DNA of 64,000 bases from Rodentolepis nana (Eukaryota; Platyhelminthes; Cestoda; Cyclophyllidea; Hymenolepididae). The notes under the pieces were generated by a model, which did no database searches, had not been told where the DNA came from, and saw only the letters and a program-made list of their open reading frames with translations. The stretch lies in the NCBI GenBank assembly GCA_900617975.1, contig UZAE01000005.1, positions 1 through 64,000 on the forward strand. The letters are read 5' to 3'. Positions 1 through 13,900 of the stretch are shown here, in pieces. Made by a program: the position numbers and the translations under genes. Every line of letters begins with the position of its first letter. Positions within the stretch are counted from its first letter, which is position 1.

Positions 1-313
1 GCGATAGACTTATCTCCACGTGGTGCACCCTGGGCAACGTATATTCATACGGCAAAAAAGTCTATTAACCGGCAGTTGACTTCTCACTTCAAAATACTAT
101 GGCCCAACTGCTTGTCATATTTGACCCCTTCACAGTACTCATCTTACCTTTTCCCCTACCTTTATGTTTGCCTCTTTTACATCTGTGAATCGCTCTTCTA
201 TTCCCCACCCATCGACTTTCTGCTTCTTTGATGAACCTTCCCTCTGTGAAGCCCGAAGTCAGCTAAATGGCTAATGATAGCTATCAAAACGCCTGCCATT
301 TGAGATAAATAAA
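1..313 (+). repeat. SINE-like repeat, copy A (left end at window edge)
   Basis: First of three copies of a ~320-bp interspersed repeat (others near 4532-4858 and 20903-21228). The shared block opens with GCGATAGACTT, has an invariant core CACGTGGTGCACCCTGGGCAA, then AAGTCTAT, a pyrimidine-rich middle, a conserved CTAATGATA..TATC..CTGCCATTTGA, and an A/T-rich tail ending around TAAATAAATG. ATAGACTT (4-11) pairs with AAGTCTAT (about 57-64), and CGTAT/ATACG form an inner hairpin. The repeat probably begins one or more bases before the window. No protein is encoded. Confidence 0.8.
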
Positions 314-1989
314 TGTTGCGTTCCTCACAAACCGTACTTATTGGAGGTTAGTGAGGTCATTTATTGCCATTTTACCAAACAACCAATTAGTTATAGGCAC
401 ATTTTCCTTGATGCGAATTTCAAACTTCCCGGATTTTGTTTATAATGAAACTGATTTCCATCAATCTTGAATGGTAAGTTAGTCTGGCCGGGTTTTGAGT
501 GTTTGGAGATCTGCAAAAACCTGGCATAATTCACTTTCCTCTTGTCTGCCATTTCTTAAGTAGGACAGTCAGTCAATACGAGTGTAGATGATGTCACCCA
601 TTCCTCGTAACTCAAAATTCATGAAAATAATCACCCACATAGGATTTCAAATCCATGTCATTCACCGTCTTCCAAGTTATCTATTTTTTTGGTATTTTCG
701 TAACCATATCAAGGAATGATTTCATGAAAACCAAAGCATTGAGGTGGAAATATTGGTAATGTTTTCGCTTTAAGTACACCGAACAGTCTTTCCTATAATG
801 GTTTAGCATTTACCTTTTTTTCCCCGAATCGAATAGGAAACACGAAAGCGATTCTAGGAGTGACGAGCACACTCCGGCAAGCGATGTTCCTGCGCAGACG
901 TTGAATTCGCCTTAGAAATGGGCTCTATGCATCTCTGCATTGCCTTGCTAACCCATTTGAATTCGTTCTCCCCATCATTGTTTCGTCATCTATCTCGATG
1001 CAAAATATAACTGCAACCGAAAAATATTGTCCCACCAATAAATTTGACACTAAGCAATTCCATCAACTGACCGGCAGATTTCAAGATCTATATCTTTTCT
1101 GAACAAATGAGCTCCAGTATAGATAGGCATTTTCAGTTAACTTCTAAAGTCTCGCTTCAAATCCCACAGCTGGGTTCAACTAGAAGACACTATCAAAAGA
1201 TCCATGGAATACTTGGCACTGGGAGTTTGAAGACCACATCATAAGCCATTGCAACAATTAGTCTCGCCATTATGAATAAATCTATGTAAAAAGAACTGAT
1301 CAAAACGATCAGCCACACTGATTAATAGAAGCATGGGTGAATGAATTGCCCACCTAGGGAATGAAGAACGCCTACAATGCAGCCATAGGAGAGGCACTTA
1401 GAGAAGTCGCCTTAATGTTAGAGAGAAAAAAATATTCCGCCATTCTTCAGCACTAGAACCTTTGGATGAGCAACATAATATGTATCGCAGCAAATGGAGA
1501 TGACAATCAGTTATGACATTGTCGGCCACCGGCAAAAAAAGAGTGCATTGAATGGCTGAGTGCACTGGTTAAATTTAGTCATAGAGTTCCTCATGAGATA
1601 GAACTAAAATATTTAAAAGTACTCATCGCTACAGGCTTGAGAAATCAACCATCACTATCATAATAAAACTAAATAAATTGAAAATTATGAAGAAAATAAG
1701 TTTTATAATGTGAGTGCAAATGACACAGTTAAAAATATGCTGCACAATGGCAAGCAAATGAAAAGCACGGAGTATATATTGCAATGGAAGAAGGGAAATA
1801 TGAAAAGCGTATAAGACGCGCAAAGAGGATTAAATTTAGCCCAATTCCATCATCATCATCACCACCACTACCAGAAAAATTGTAACTATCTACCGATTAT
1901 GTACATTCAATAAAGACATGTAGAGTAAGTCGAAGAGAAGACAGTGCCAGATAGGGAGGGATAGAGTGGGGTGAATCTTGAGCTAATAA
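314..1989. other. Intergenic, downstream of ULK
   Basis: No open frame or RNA gene could be supported here. It holds the presumed 3' UTR and downstream region of the minus-strand ULK gene. A short CAT/CAC simple repeat lies at about 1849-1868. GTACATTCAATAAA at 1901-1914 recurs at 10121-10134 in a ULK intron; the AATAAA it contains is on the plus strand, so it is not a poly(A) signal for ULK. Confidence 0.5.
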
Positions 1990-4900
1990 TCACCAGGAGA
2001 AGCAGTCAACTGCTGTAGGGTTGTCGGAAGGTATGGAAGGTTGTTGATGTTGTTGGAGGGGTTCTGGTGCATCTCCTTCTTGGCCACTGCCTAAAGCACC
2101 TGCAAAACCACCGGAGGCTACATAATTGAAGAGAGTGGCGTGACGATTTTGGACCATTCGCAGACATTCGGCGAGAAGGGACTTATCCTGATCTGTGGTT
2201 GCATGTTGGCACAGACCGTGAATTAGGATTATTGCAGCACGATAACGCTGAATTGCCTAAAAAGTTGAAAAAAAACTCCAAAATAGACAACGTATACCAC
2301 TGCAAGCAAGTTGGAAGTGGAAGAAAGTTAACCTACCAATATTACAAGAAAACAGGGCACCAATTGCCAGCAAACAGACCAATAAGGGTGTACTGACGGC
2401 TAATGTGAATCTAGCATCCGACATATACTCTACCACAACTCAATAGGGATCGAGATGAGCCGCTTCAATTTACCATACTACAGCTTATTTCTCATGTTTC
2501 CCTCTTTCCGACTTCCTTACTATCATAGCCTTCTTCATTCCAACTTACTTCATCTAAACGACGTTTTATGTAGATTTTGCTTCCGACAGTACAGCTGAGT
2601 TTATTGAAATTTAAAACTGTTAAAGATCTTTACGAAAGAACCATTACTCCTTAATCTCAGACTCGAAAATGCCTGTTCCAAATTTTAAAGATATACGAGA
2701 ATATATGACAGGTGATAATAAGCAATAGATTTAAGCGTTAAATGTATCATTTCGTTTCAAAGGCAACATTGCCGAAAAATTTCGAAACATCTAATTCAAA
2801 TATTACGATGGTCACTCGTTGCACGTAAAGAGGATATACTGAGGATAAGGAAGTTCAACCTCTGAGTTCATAGATGAATACAACTTACGACAGACGATAT
2901 TTTTAAAATTTTACTTACCACTAGGAAATTTATTGAACCGATTCTCCGAACTGACTACTAAATAATCCCATATATTGAGATAAACAACTCTAATCGCGGA
3001 ATGACTTACTGCAAAGTATCCTCCTAATTGCAGAATTTCATTCAAATGACTAATTGTGCCAAGGGAGTTTGATAGAACTAATAAATCGTAAATCAAAGTA
3101 TTAGAGGCCATAATTAGAGTGAATTTTGATCCAAGAAACGTCGAAACTAGTTAGCAACTGCGCAACACTTACACTTAAACATGGTCATTGAATTTAACAG
3201 ATGGAAATGACTGTGAAAGCTTAAATTTAAAGTACGGGCCTATTCGATAGGAACATAAAATTTCAAGCCGTCAACTTTGGTGAAAATCGAAATTGAGCAA
3301 TGGCTGACTTCGAATCGCTATCCAAAACTCTGCCATTTTGGTTTCTGAAGTGAAAGCACAAACCACACTACTGCAGCTGTAATAGTAGGAGTTAGTATCT
3401 GCTTCAAAACCTGACTAAATCTTATTAGTGGATTTCTATATGAGTTACCTTCACCACGCCTTCCTAGTATGATTTGATGTACCTCTTCTCACCATTGTCC
3501 ACGCTTTCTATATAATATTCGCATGCCCATCCATCTCCATCTATCTATCGATAAATACTTGGAGTAGTTAACTTGTTTTTTCTGGCTCCTTTACACTATT
3601 CATGATAGATGGGAATTATAGTGAAACTTGCCAGTCCGAGTTCCCCAATATAATCATCCATTTCAGCGGCAAAGCACTGATCCAGAGCATAGTTGAAGAT
3701 GAGTCTGTTGGCAGTAATTCGAGAGAGATGTCGGCCAGTGGGTTCCAGGAGGTCTTCTCGCCTTGAAAGTCTCCGAAGCTGACAAAGTCGGATAAAGCAT
3801 CGGTGGTAAAGTGCGTTGCAGTCTTGTAAACCTGTGCAAGGGCAAGAATGATGGATAATTTGGCTAGTGAAGGCGAGATGAGTCATTGCTGAGTGAGAGG
3901 ACTTACGCTTTTTGGCGGTTGTTGTGGGTTGCATACGATTTTCTTCCACAGCTTTCTTCACTTGACCAAACACATATTCCAGATAGTAGAGAATGCGTCG
4001 ATACAACACCAGTTGTTCAACGATTCTGTTAGTAAAAAAGTCGTTAAATGCTAATTATACCAAGTATAAGGCCAGAGTTGGATCAAAGAATGCGCGTCCG
4101 TGAAAAAAAACTTGGAAAAATTACGTAGTTTACTCAAGTGAAAGACAATAGGAAAAAAATAAACTTAAAGCACAGAATAGCTTTCCCATTCACTACTCCA
4201 TTAAAGTCTTAGCGTAATGCTCAAGACGAATGGAAATAAGTGAGGAATTATTAAAAAATTCAAGTTTTTGATAGAAGATAAGGAAATAGTGGCCAGGAAG
4301 CCATTCCTATTCGATGAAAAGTAGTTTCAAAAACGGTTAGAGTGCTTGTTTGGAATAACAGAGGCCACGATCTCGATTTCTACACTGTGTAAACTCAATG
4401 GCCGGAGCGGTCGACCGAAATGGCTAATTCTGATTGATAAAGTGGAGAAAATTCATGCACAGTTCATAAAGCTATTTCTCCATACAATAAGAGCGAGGTG
4501 GTGACGGTTATGCTGTTTTATTCCTATTAGTGGGGTGTGCGATAGACTTACCTGCACGTGGTGCACCCTGGGCAACGTATGCTCATACGGCAAAAAAGTC
4601 TATTAACCGGCAGTTGACTTCTGGCTTCTAACTACCATCACACCACTGTATGCCATATTCCCCCACTTTCACTTTCTTACCTCACCTTTTTCTACCTTTG
4701 TGTCTGTCTTTTTTACATCTTTGAAACACTCTTCTATTCCACCCTCCCCCCCATCTCGACCTTTTTTCACTCTGATGTTCCTTCCCCTCTGTGGAGCCTG
4801 AAGTCCACTAAAGGGCTAATGATAAATATCAAAACATCTGCCATTTGATATAAATATATATTCCTATTAGTTGCTTAAAAGAGAGTAAAAGGAAACGTTG

Positions 4901-7900
4901 CAAAAGAAAAGTGCAACTCCGTGAGACCCATAATAATTGCTCAAAACCTGTGTCTGATAAAAAGGCACAGTTTACTCCCAAAATTCTGTGAGAATGAAAT
5001 AACACAGTACATTTAGTCATGAGACAATTAAAAAGCGCGCAGCTTTCCGAAAAAACACGAAGCTAAATGGAAGCCTCCTACTGCGTGTCGTAAAATTTTC
5101 ATTAATAGTGAAAAAAATGGAGATGAAGTCTCAACTTGGGAAGATGAATGTAAGGCGAAATGTCCACAAAAGTTACCGTTGAATAGAAAATTCTAATTTG
5201 GATTTGGTAAAGAAGAGAAAGTGACCCATGACGTTAGTTATGCTGATTGGGTGAACGACAGGCTTCATGTGTTAATAAAAATATGCGAAAACAAGTAGTT
5301 TTTTCTACGACTAAGACGACAGATTAAAAAAATCTCCCAATGTATAAGAGATGATCTTAAAGTATCGACAAAATAACTGGATTGCCGAAACATCTGATCC
5401 TACTGAACAGAGGCACTTAAAACAAATTTCTGCCACAGTAAGAAAAAAGATGAACAATGAAGAGATTATGAAAGAGACGCATTTCCAATTTTTCTGGCAA
5501 GAAAAATTGAACAATAATGTTTCCAGAATCGGATAATAAAGAAAGGGAACATGACGAAGTGAGTTTGGATATTAATTTGTGGCCATAAGCGCGCGTTTGA
5601 ATGGAAATAGCTAGAGAATAGCAATCGATCGACAATATATCGTTAAAACCAATTGAATAAATGATAATAAGGACGAATAGCTCACCGTTCAGCCTCTGGA
5701 ACCAATTTGAGCTTGGTGGTTGGCAGAGCCTGGGCATCAGTCTCACCAGAAGGGCTGGACGTCCTTGGAGGTGGAGAAGGGGTTGAGATTCCCTCTCCTT
5801 CCACTTTGGTGGTTGTACAGTCTGTCAGAGCGGAGGCCCGACGCTCAGCCAATTCGGTAAGAAGTTCACATAATTCCAAAACCATTGTCATTGTCTCCAT
5901 CTCCTTGTTGTGTTGCTAAAAGTAATGGTTTAATGACGTAAGCACATGTGATTTATAATGTCTAAGTGCATTAATAGAGAGTGATTTATGCAAATTCCCT
6001 TGAACAGATTAGTAAAAACTGTCGTATTCATTGAAGGAAAATGTTCACCAGTAACCACCTTGGGACTGGGAAAGGTATTTTGAAGTCTACTCATTTGAGA
6101 AAATATTATTAAAGTACTGGCTCTTTTTGATCATTGTAGATAATTGTAAGCACAACGATCAACTAACAATGTGCAGCTGACGAACTTGATGAAAGCAAAC
6201 AAGCCCTTTTTCAACGTTAAGCCATCTCAACTGCGAACTAATACACGAACGAAGCAGAAATCTATTACGATTAGAAGTTAACCGAGAGACGGAAGCTCAT
6301 GTTATGTGTTTTCAGACATACAGAGTAGCATTGAAATTAAAGTTGGTGGGGTAGGAGATTAATCTTTCTTTCGTCTCTCAAGTCCGAGGTCAGGAGACCG
6401 ACACCCAACTGCACACATCAACTACGCTGGTTCTATTTGGCTTATAAAAAAGAATGGCAAATTTAGAGCTTCTCACCAGAGAAGCTAGATTGTGTAACCC
6501 CTCTACCCAACATGAGTTGTGAAAGCGGTTTGAAAATGGCCTTTGGGGTATAAAAGCTCAAATGAGGACATGGTAAGTTAATCTTTCTACCATTCTTTCT
6601 CCAAGTCAATCCAACTCCTAAACATTTGAAACTGCTATTGAATAAGATATTATTTAATGAATGCGTATTTATACCAAACCTTTGCCAGTGCATAAAAGTC
6701 CATCTGAGACAATATACCGTGAGAAATAATAAAAAAGGCTTTTTTGAATGATTGAATTATAGCTAAGTTAATCTCAGCTTCGAAATATTACAGACTTCTT
6801 AAAAAGATACCTTTTTCATTTAGTGCAAAAAAACAAAAACATGCCATAAGAGAATGAATTACAAACCTCTAAAAAGTTCGATTTTAAACAATGAGCAACA
6901 CAGGCGATAACTATTAGTAAACATAGAATATTTAAATCAAATAAGTAATAATTAAATGAACTAATTTATAATAGTCTGAAAGCGGAAAACTGCAAGAAAA
7001 CACATACCATCCCCCCCCCCCCCCCCCCCCACCCTATTTGCTGTTTGTCAGCCAAGCAAATTTCATCATATTTCGCAAAGTCGTATTCACACGGATTACC
7101 CAACACATTAGGTTCGCCATTTGTGTGACTTTTATTGGCTATACGCAAACCAATCATAAATTCGACAAATTAGGAAAATCAAACTATTTAAACCATAAAA
7201 TAAGTTCAGTTCAGATAGCATTAAGGCAAACCGGGTTAATTTTCAATCACCACCGACATGGTTACCAATCTGAATCATGTAAACGAGGAAATATCTTTCG
7301 GAAAGAAATAACGATTTGTACAATACGGCATCTAAAAAAGTTTCCCACCAGTCAAAAGCGGTATTAGAAATAACAATAAAGGCTTAAGAGCTACTTCGGA
7401 CTTTCTTAATCGAATAAAGTATTGATTTCGTAGTTTCCGACTTGTCATACGTGATCGTTAACTCTTAAGGGTGACGATAATGTAGAGTGTTTCCAGAGGC
7501 ATTCGTTTTGAATAATAGTAAATTCATTGAATATATTTTTATTAGGAAATCCTTTTAACTGAAATCAAAGTCGACCAAACACCTGCAGAGCAATGTGAGT
7601 GCTTAAGAGAGAAGATAAAGTTTCATCTACAAAGAATACTAACCTCCATTAAATGTTCGTCCACAACTTTATTTCCACTTGCAGTCGCCGCCGCCGCCGC
7701 CGCCGCCGCAGCATTAGAGCTGACCTTCCTCACCGCTTGCATTTGAACTAAAACAAGAGGGGATTGAAAAAAGACACCTTTAGTCCGGCACAAAACAACA
7801 AATGTGCACAACACTAAGACTAAAATGAAACTAGGATCCTAAATAGGGAACTGAAACTAATATAATAATTAATATATGCGAAAAAGATGGGAAAGACACA

Positions 7901-10900
7901 TAGTTCTCATGGTTCCCTAGAAGTGCCTGGTTTTCTACTCAAACTAAAAGGCGAATACACATGCTCGCACAAGCGGAGCTGAGCCAGAGCCGAGCACAGT
8001 AGAAGCTGGGAGGCACGAACTAAGAGAACAAACAAAACTTACCAGCCAGCAATTGAGCTGCCCTCTCAAAGGAGGCAGAGCTCGCATCATGGTTTGTTCC
8101 ACTGTGTCTTAACTGCGCAGTTTTCGCCTTTTCTGTAAATCAGCACCGGGAAATGAATAGAAGATGCTCAAGAGGGGGATTAAAGGACAAATACTAGGCA
8201 TTCAGGGAGTATCTAAGTCAGATAAGACGGACTAACATACCTCCCGTATCAGCGGGTTTCTTGTAGCCACTATGTAACTCTTCTTTGCCACGAAGGGAGC
8301 CCCCACTGGAGATTTGATGTAAAGGTGATTTTACAGTTGGAATATGGGATTGATTCGAGGGTGATTTAATGCCTATCGAGTTGGGAAAAGTAACGAGTAT
8401 ATTCAAGGATACACTAGGATAAAATGTAAATAAATTGAAGGCAAACATCACGAACCTGAACGAGCATTTGTTCCAGTCTGTCTTGATGGTGACTTAGGAT
8501 CGAATCCGAAGTGAGCTTCCGCAGCCTTAGTGAAAGTAAATCGATTATAATACGAGTGTAGGAATGTTTCAGTTAAAGGATGATAAACGTACAGGTGATC
8601 GAATACTACTTGCTGCTTTGCCATTGGGAGAAGCGGACGAGTTGAACTTACGGGGGATATGGGATTTATCATCAGCAGATGGCAACGCAGAGGTATTTTG
8701 ATAAGCAACTGGTGAAATGGCATCGCTACGCCTTGAGAGTTGACTTCTAAGACAAAATCCGGTGATAAATTTCAAATTCATTTTACAGTGATCTTAAATG
8801 ATTATGGCCATAAAATTTCACCTTCACAAAAGTACTAGTAAGAGACAACAACGAGAGGATCACGTTATTAAAACATTACGAAAGACAAATTTCAAACGCA
8901 GAAATTTATACTACTACATTATAAACATCACTACAATTATAGATTAAATTCCCATAAATTGCAGCTAAACCATTCCATTTTTGAAGAGAAACGATTTAAA
9001 ATGGCAAATGTAAACTTGTTAACATTACAGACGTTTAGCAAAGTGTTTACCAACAAACATCTCTATTTCCCTACCTCTCTACTGAGTATCTTCAATACTG
9101 ACGCTTTTAACAGGCCCAACTCATCTAATGCAGCAATTATTTCTCTCACTGTACTGGTGAACATTGAATTTGAAAGTGCTGACTTCGCAATCAAACAAAA
9201 GATATAGAAGAAATCGGCTTTGGTTGAAAAGCCGATTTCTATAAAGCAGGAAGATCTAATGAAGTTACTTAACAAAATCCGTTTTTAGCGAAAATTAGTG
9301 AGAACTCCTACCTGCTAATAACTGCAAAAAGATGTTGTAAATGGATTTAGGTGGTGGAATAAATCAAAAAGCAAGATCATCTAAAAAAAAACCCAGGGAT
9401 TGCAAATACTGAATATTGAGTTTTGGAAAATTTGGATTTACAATAGTGAATCACATTACATTATAAGGAGGCGGGCAACTCCATGCTCCAATAATTCAAG
9501 TAAGACATCTGTCCATACCTTCAATTTAAATTTAAAGAGACTCCCGAGACAAAACCGAGGTCACCTGAATGCGAGAATTCAAGCATGTACCAAGGAAAAA
9601 GTGAAGTGTGCATAGAGAAGTTGCATAATTGCCCACTATGACACTTTATAATTACATTCTCTATCAGAAATAAGAAACAAAACAAGGCACATACACATAC
9701 CGTTCCCAATCGTGACAAGATATATAAGGAGATAAAAGTAGCAGTAAAAGCACTTACGGGTGTTGCGGTGAAGGACGAATGCCATAACTACGCAGAGTTT
9801 CTACAAAAGATATCAAAAATACTTTCTTACACACGAAAAAACACCAGGCTATAACAATAAACAAAGTGTGAACGATGACCCTTTATGAAAATGTTAACAT
9901 TAATTCTAAGTCATTCTCTATAAAAAGGGTATTTATTCTCGCCTTAGTGACTCAAGCCCCTATCTGAAATGTCTAGAGGCGTCTATTAATTCCCCTTTTT
10001 TCTATACCTGTTCTCATGTCCATCCTCGCCCAACTAACTCATACGCATATGTTTGCTAGTTATCTACCCACGCGCTTTCTACTCATCGTCTCTCCCCCAA
10101 TCTCTCGAAATTTTATTTTAGTACATTCAATAAATGTTGGCATATACCTTTCAGAATTGCTGTTTGTTAACTTCTAAATTCCACTGAAGCCAAACTATGA
10201 TTTACTCAGGAGATGATTAAATTCGAACTGCTCAACCTTGATATTGTAGTGATTAATGTATCTGCTTTCATTTCTTCCATAATTATGTTATGTAATACCC
10301 GAATGTAAATGATAGACTAAAGTTTTTGGTTTACTTTTCAACCACCATTTGCCAATGGTGTAGTGTCACCGTTAACCATCGATAAGGCGAAGATCTCGGT
10401 GCGTATTAAGTGAGTGCATTAAAGAGAGATGACAAGAAGATCATTTCTCACCAATTGCCCCAACATAACTTCTTTCGCCCAATGTACACGTGTGATAGGT
10501 CAAAGACCACGAGATCAATATCCAATGGGGGCGCACCCACTGATGGAGATAATCAAGCACGCCAAATAAATCACGTTAGCAAAAGGGACTTAACCTAGGA
10601 TACCTTCTCAAAATCAGATCAATTATTGGAACACTTTCCATAATGGAAACAGATCTTTTTTGTCTAAATGAGCTTGTTTATAAGCACAACGATAACATTC
10701 ATCCGAGTAGAACAGCAAACAATAACAGAGAGGCTTATTCAAGAAGGCCAAGATAACAAACTAATATCGATTCGACCATATAAGACAATGTTGACTTAGG
10801 AAGCAATAATTCCATTTACGAAATAAATTCTCACAGTAACGCTGTTCCCAGTCATTTGAATGAGCACCAATTAGAGGAGGGTAATCGATGCGCATTTTCC

Positions 10901-13900
10901 ACCAGACTAATTACTACCTCCATATTGTATATAAACCCCATCTGGCAAATTCGGAATCTCCGTAATCATCATGATTATCAATCATGCAATTTCAGTTCTG
11001 GAGTTTAATAAGCAAATGGGACAACTGGTGCCAGTGGAGGTTAGTGATGAAACGTTCGTCTCAACTTACACTGTAACAGTCCAAGGTGAAATTTGGTAAA
11101 GAACTGCCACAAGACTAGAAAATTAACATCAAACAACTATTGGCATCAGAAAAATTCAGAAAATAAGACAAGTTGAGCATAAAAACAATAGCTTCTCTGC
11201 TTGTTGAGGTTATCAAATGGAAATTTGCTGGCAAGATTAATGGCACCATTTCCCAAGAAAATCAACTACTCATTCTATTCTGTGCGTGCGTGGTGCTATT
11301 TCTACATAAATAATACAACAGTTACCAGTAAAAAACGATTAAGAAAAGACAAAATAACATTTAAAGACATTGGATCAGATAGGCAAAGGCTATCAACATT
11401 AAAAAAATTAATAAACGACTGTAGGAATTCTAATGAAGATACAAATAAATTACCATAATCGTCGCAACAATAAAAATGACCTAAAATGCAAACATGAAAC
11501 AGTTGAGACAGACAGAGTCAAAGTGCAAGTCTTCTAAATTAGATGTTATTGGCTCCCGGTGGTAGTAAAAGGACTGATATGGCCATCTGCAAAGGCAAGA
11601 GTCTGATGTGCATTGGTGGTCAAGTCTAGCTAAAAGAGGGGGATGGCGCGGGAAAATTCGAGGTTCTTGGGCAATTAAAATAGAAATTGACATGGACTTA
11701 TAAGAAGTACCAATTAACGAGTGTGGTCAGAATGTGAGTTACTCACCAAACAAGGCCCTAAATTCAATAGGTAAGTAGGATGAGTGTTAAGAATTTTCCC
11801 TTTCAGAGGTACATTGAGAGCCAGGAAAAATTAGCTGAGTTTTTGAAACGTGACATTTAATGAAGTTTCAATTCATATCAAGGAAAGCATGATAAAGGGG
11901 TAAAAGTGCAATAATTATAAATTAACGTAAGAGGGAAGCTCACCCACTCCATCACTTTCGACAATTACATATCCATCCAAGCTTTTATCCATAGAGGGTT
12001 GAGTAATTTTAGGGGTCTGATATCGACCAGGCATATTAGAAACAAGAGGTCTTGGTCGTTGAAGCACTCCAGGAGTACATGGTTCAAGTGCGCCGAATCC
12101 CTGCGGACGCCTCACTTCACCCAGAAAACTGCTTCCACCCAGTCCATCTTCAATAAATTCATCTCCACCTTCTGTGGGGGTTAGAGAGGCCTCAGAGGAA
12201 TTCTCTTCTTGAGGTAACTCATCATTGCCAATGTTTACGTCATCAAGGGGAGAGCGTGGTGGAGGTGGAGGAGGAGGTGGAAGCGGACCAGTTCTGGGAG
12301 TCCCTGAAGCATCCCCAATACGTCTCAAGGATCCCTTGCCCACAGCAGCTGTGGGCATGAAATCAGCAATAGTACTGCGACCTCGACTACGAGATGAGCC
12401 AGGGATGGCGTTTGCGGAAGTTAGACGATAGTGGGTGGTGAGGTGGTCGGTTGTTGTACGCCGAGGTCCAGTGTGACCGAAGGGCGAGGAATTAGGAGAG
12501 TTTGAGATGCGATGAACTCCTGAGGCTAGGGGACCACCTCGAAGTCGACGAACTGAACTTGGAAGAGGTGGAACTGTGGCTGGTGACTGGGGCACAAGAT
12601 CTAAAAGAAAAGGAGAACCAGAGTATATGGAAACCTAAAGGGGGTATACGTTAACTGAAATTTATGACCCTACATAAAGAAAAACGCCTAAAAGATCAAA
12701 TTAGCGTTCACACTCTATACCTCACTGTCCTATAATGGCTGAATTCAATAATTTTTTTGGTAGTATTGTCAGATTGGGAAAAGCTTGTCGTAAGACGTAG
12801 AACAAATATTCTTACAAAAAATTGAATTTCCAAAGAACAATGACTCATGAATAAAACAAAGATGAATGCTACCAAGGATTTTAAGTTCCATTGAGCGAAT
12901 GCAAAAATAGCGAAATTGTAAGGTATTATCAGCACACTTGAAATTTAGGTTATTTCTAATCAAAGTAAACTGATGTTTTGTTATGCTGCTGGCTTATTTA
13001 TGGGATATCATTAACAAATAATGAAATTCAAATTTCGGAACGGTGAAGTATGACAATAGTGATTACAGAGTTCAAACCAAGTATGAACTTTGATGGCCTT
13101 AACAACTTCTATACAAAAATTCTTTCCATTGTTGTTCCTAGTGCGTAGAAGCTTTGTGTATACGATTAGCATTTTCTATAGTCCAATAGTGCTCGTTCCA
13201 TGCATGAATCTGGCATTTTTCCCTTTTCCACAGGCAATAAAAACACTCAAACTAGATAGATACTTAAATATTCAACACTTACCAGAAGGTAAAATATGCT
13301 TTGCCGTGAGAAACGGATGGGAGAGAAAAGAGGCTAGTTTAAAAAGGGTAAAATAAGTATTAGTACTAATTGAAATGGTAATAAACAGACGAACCCAAAT
13401 TTTACTTACGGAAATCTATACGATCACTTGCTTTTCTAACAAGCATTTTGAGCAGGAGATCACGAAGATTAGGACTTGTTCCACTTGGAATCCTACACGA
13501 GAGAAAGAATTAAGAGACTGGAGAGAAATTCGAATGAAAATGCATGGAAATAATATACTTTGGTTTCAAATCAACAGTTTTAAGGTAGATATTCTTGAGC
13601 GCTTCAGGACTGTTGGCGATAAATGGGGCTTTTCCGACATAGCATTGATAAACAATGATACCCATACTCCAGATATCTGCACGAGCATCATACTTTTGAC
13701 ACATAAGAACTTCCGGAGCCTGAGATACAAAAGTAATTAGTATATCAAAACCTATTAGCATTACCATGTACATAGGCGAGCCGCACATTGTTTGTGCCAT
13801 TATGCCATACTGTAAAAAGCGAGCAAAACCGAAATCCGCTACAGTAAAAAAGAAAATCAAGCAATGTTCGTAGGTAAAATAAATACATCAAATTCAGATA

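Noticed and set aside
1..313. Repeat family as LTRs or a TRIM element
   Set aside because: Copies A and B are same-strand and 4.5 kb apart, which might suggest LTRs. But copy B has its own private 13-bp target duplication, there is no primer-binding site or polypurine tract, and the DNA between is ULK exons and introns.
1901..1914. GTACATTCAATAAA shared with 10121-10134 as a common repeat end
   Set aside because: Only 14 bases match, in AT-rich DNA, with no extended similarity on either side.
4800..4858. Hammerhead ribozyme in the repeat 3' part
   Set aside because: CTAATGATA..TATCAAAAC resembles the CUGANGA..GAAA core, but the invariant G is A and the GAA is missing in all three copies. 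No matching stems were found.
11481..11693. Minus-strand frame in ULK intron 8 with acceptor-like sites
   Set aside because: No family similarity and no need: exon 8 joins exon 9 directly in phase.
13283..13298. 16-nt version of ULK exon 7 using the nearer acceptor
   Set aside because: It produces a stop at the next junction; the 51-nt version keeps frame and gives FLSHPFL, the expected end of the kinase domain.
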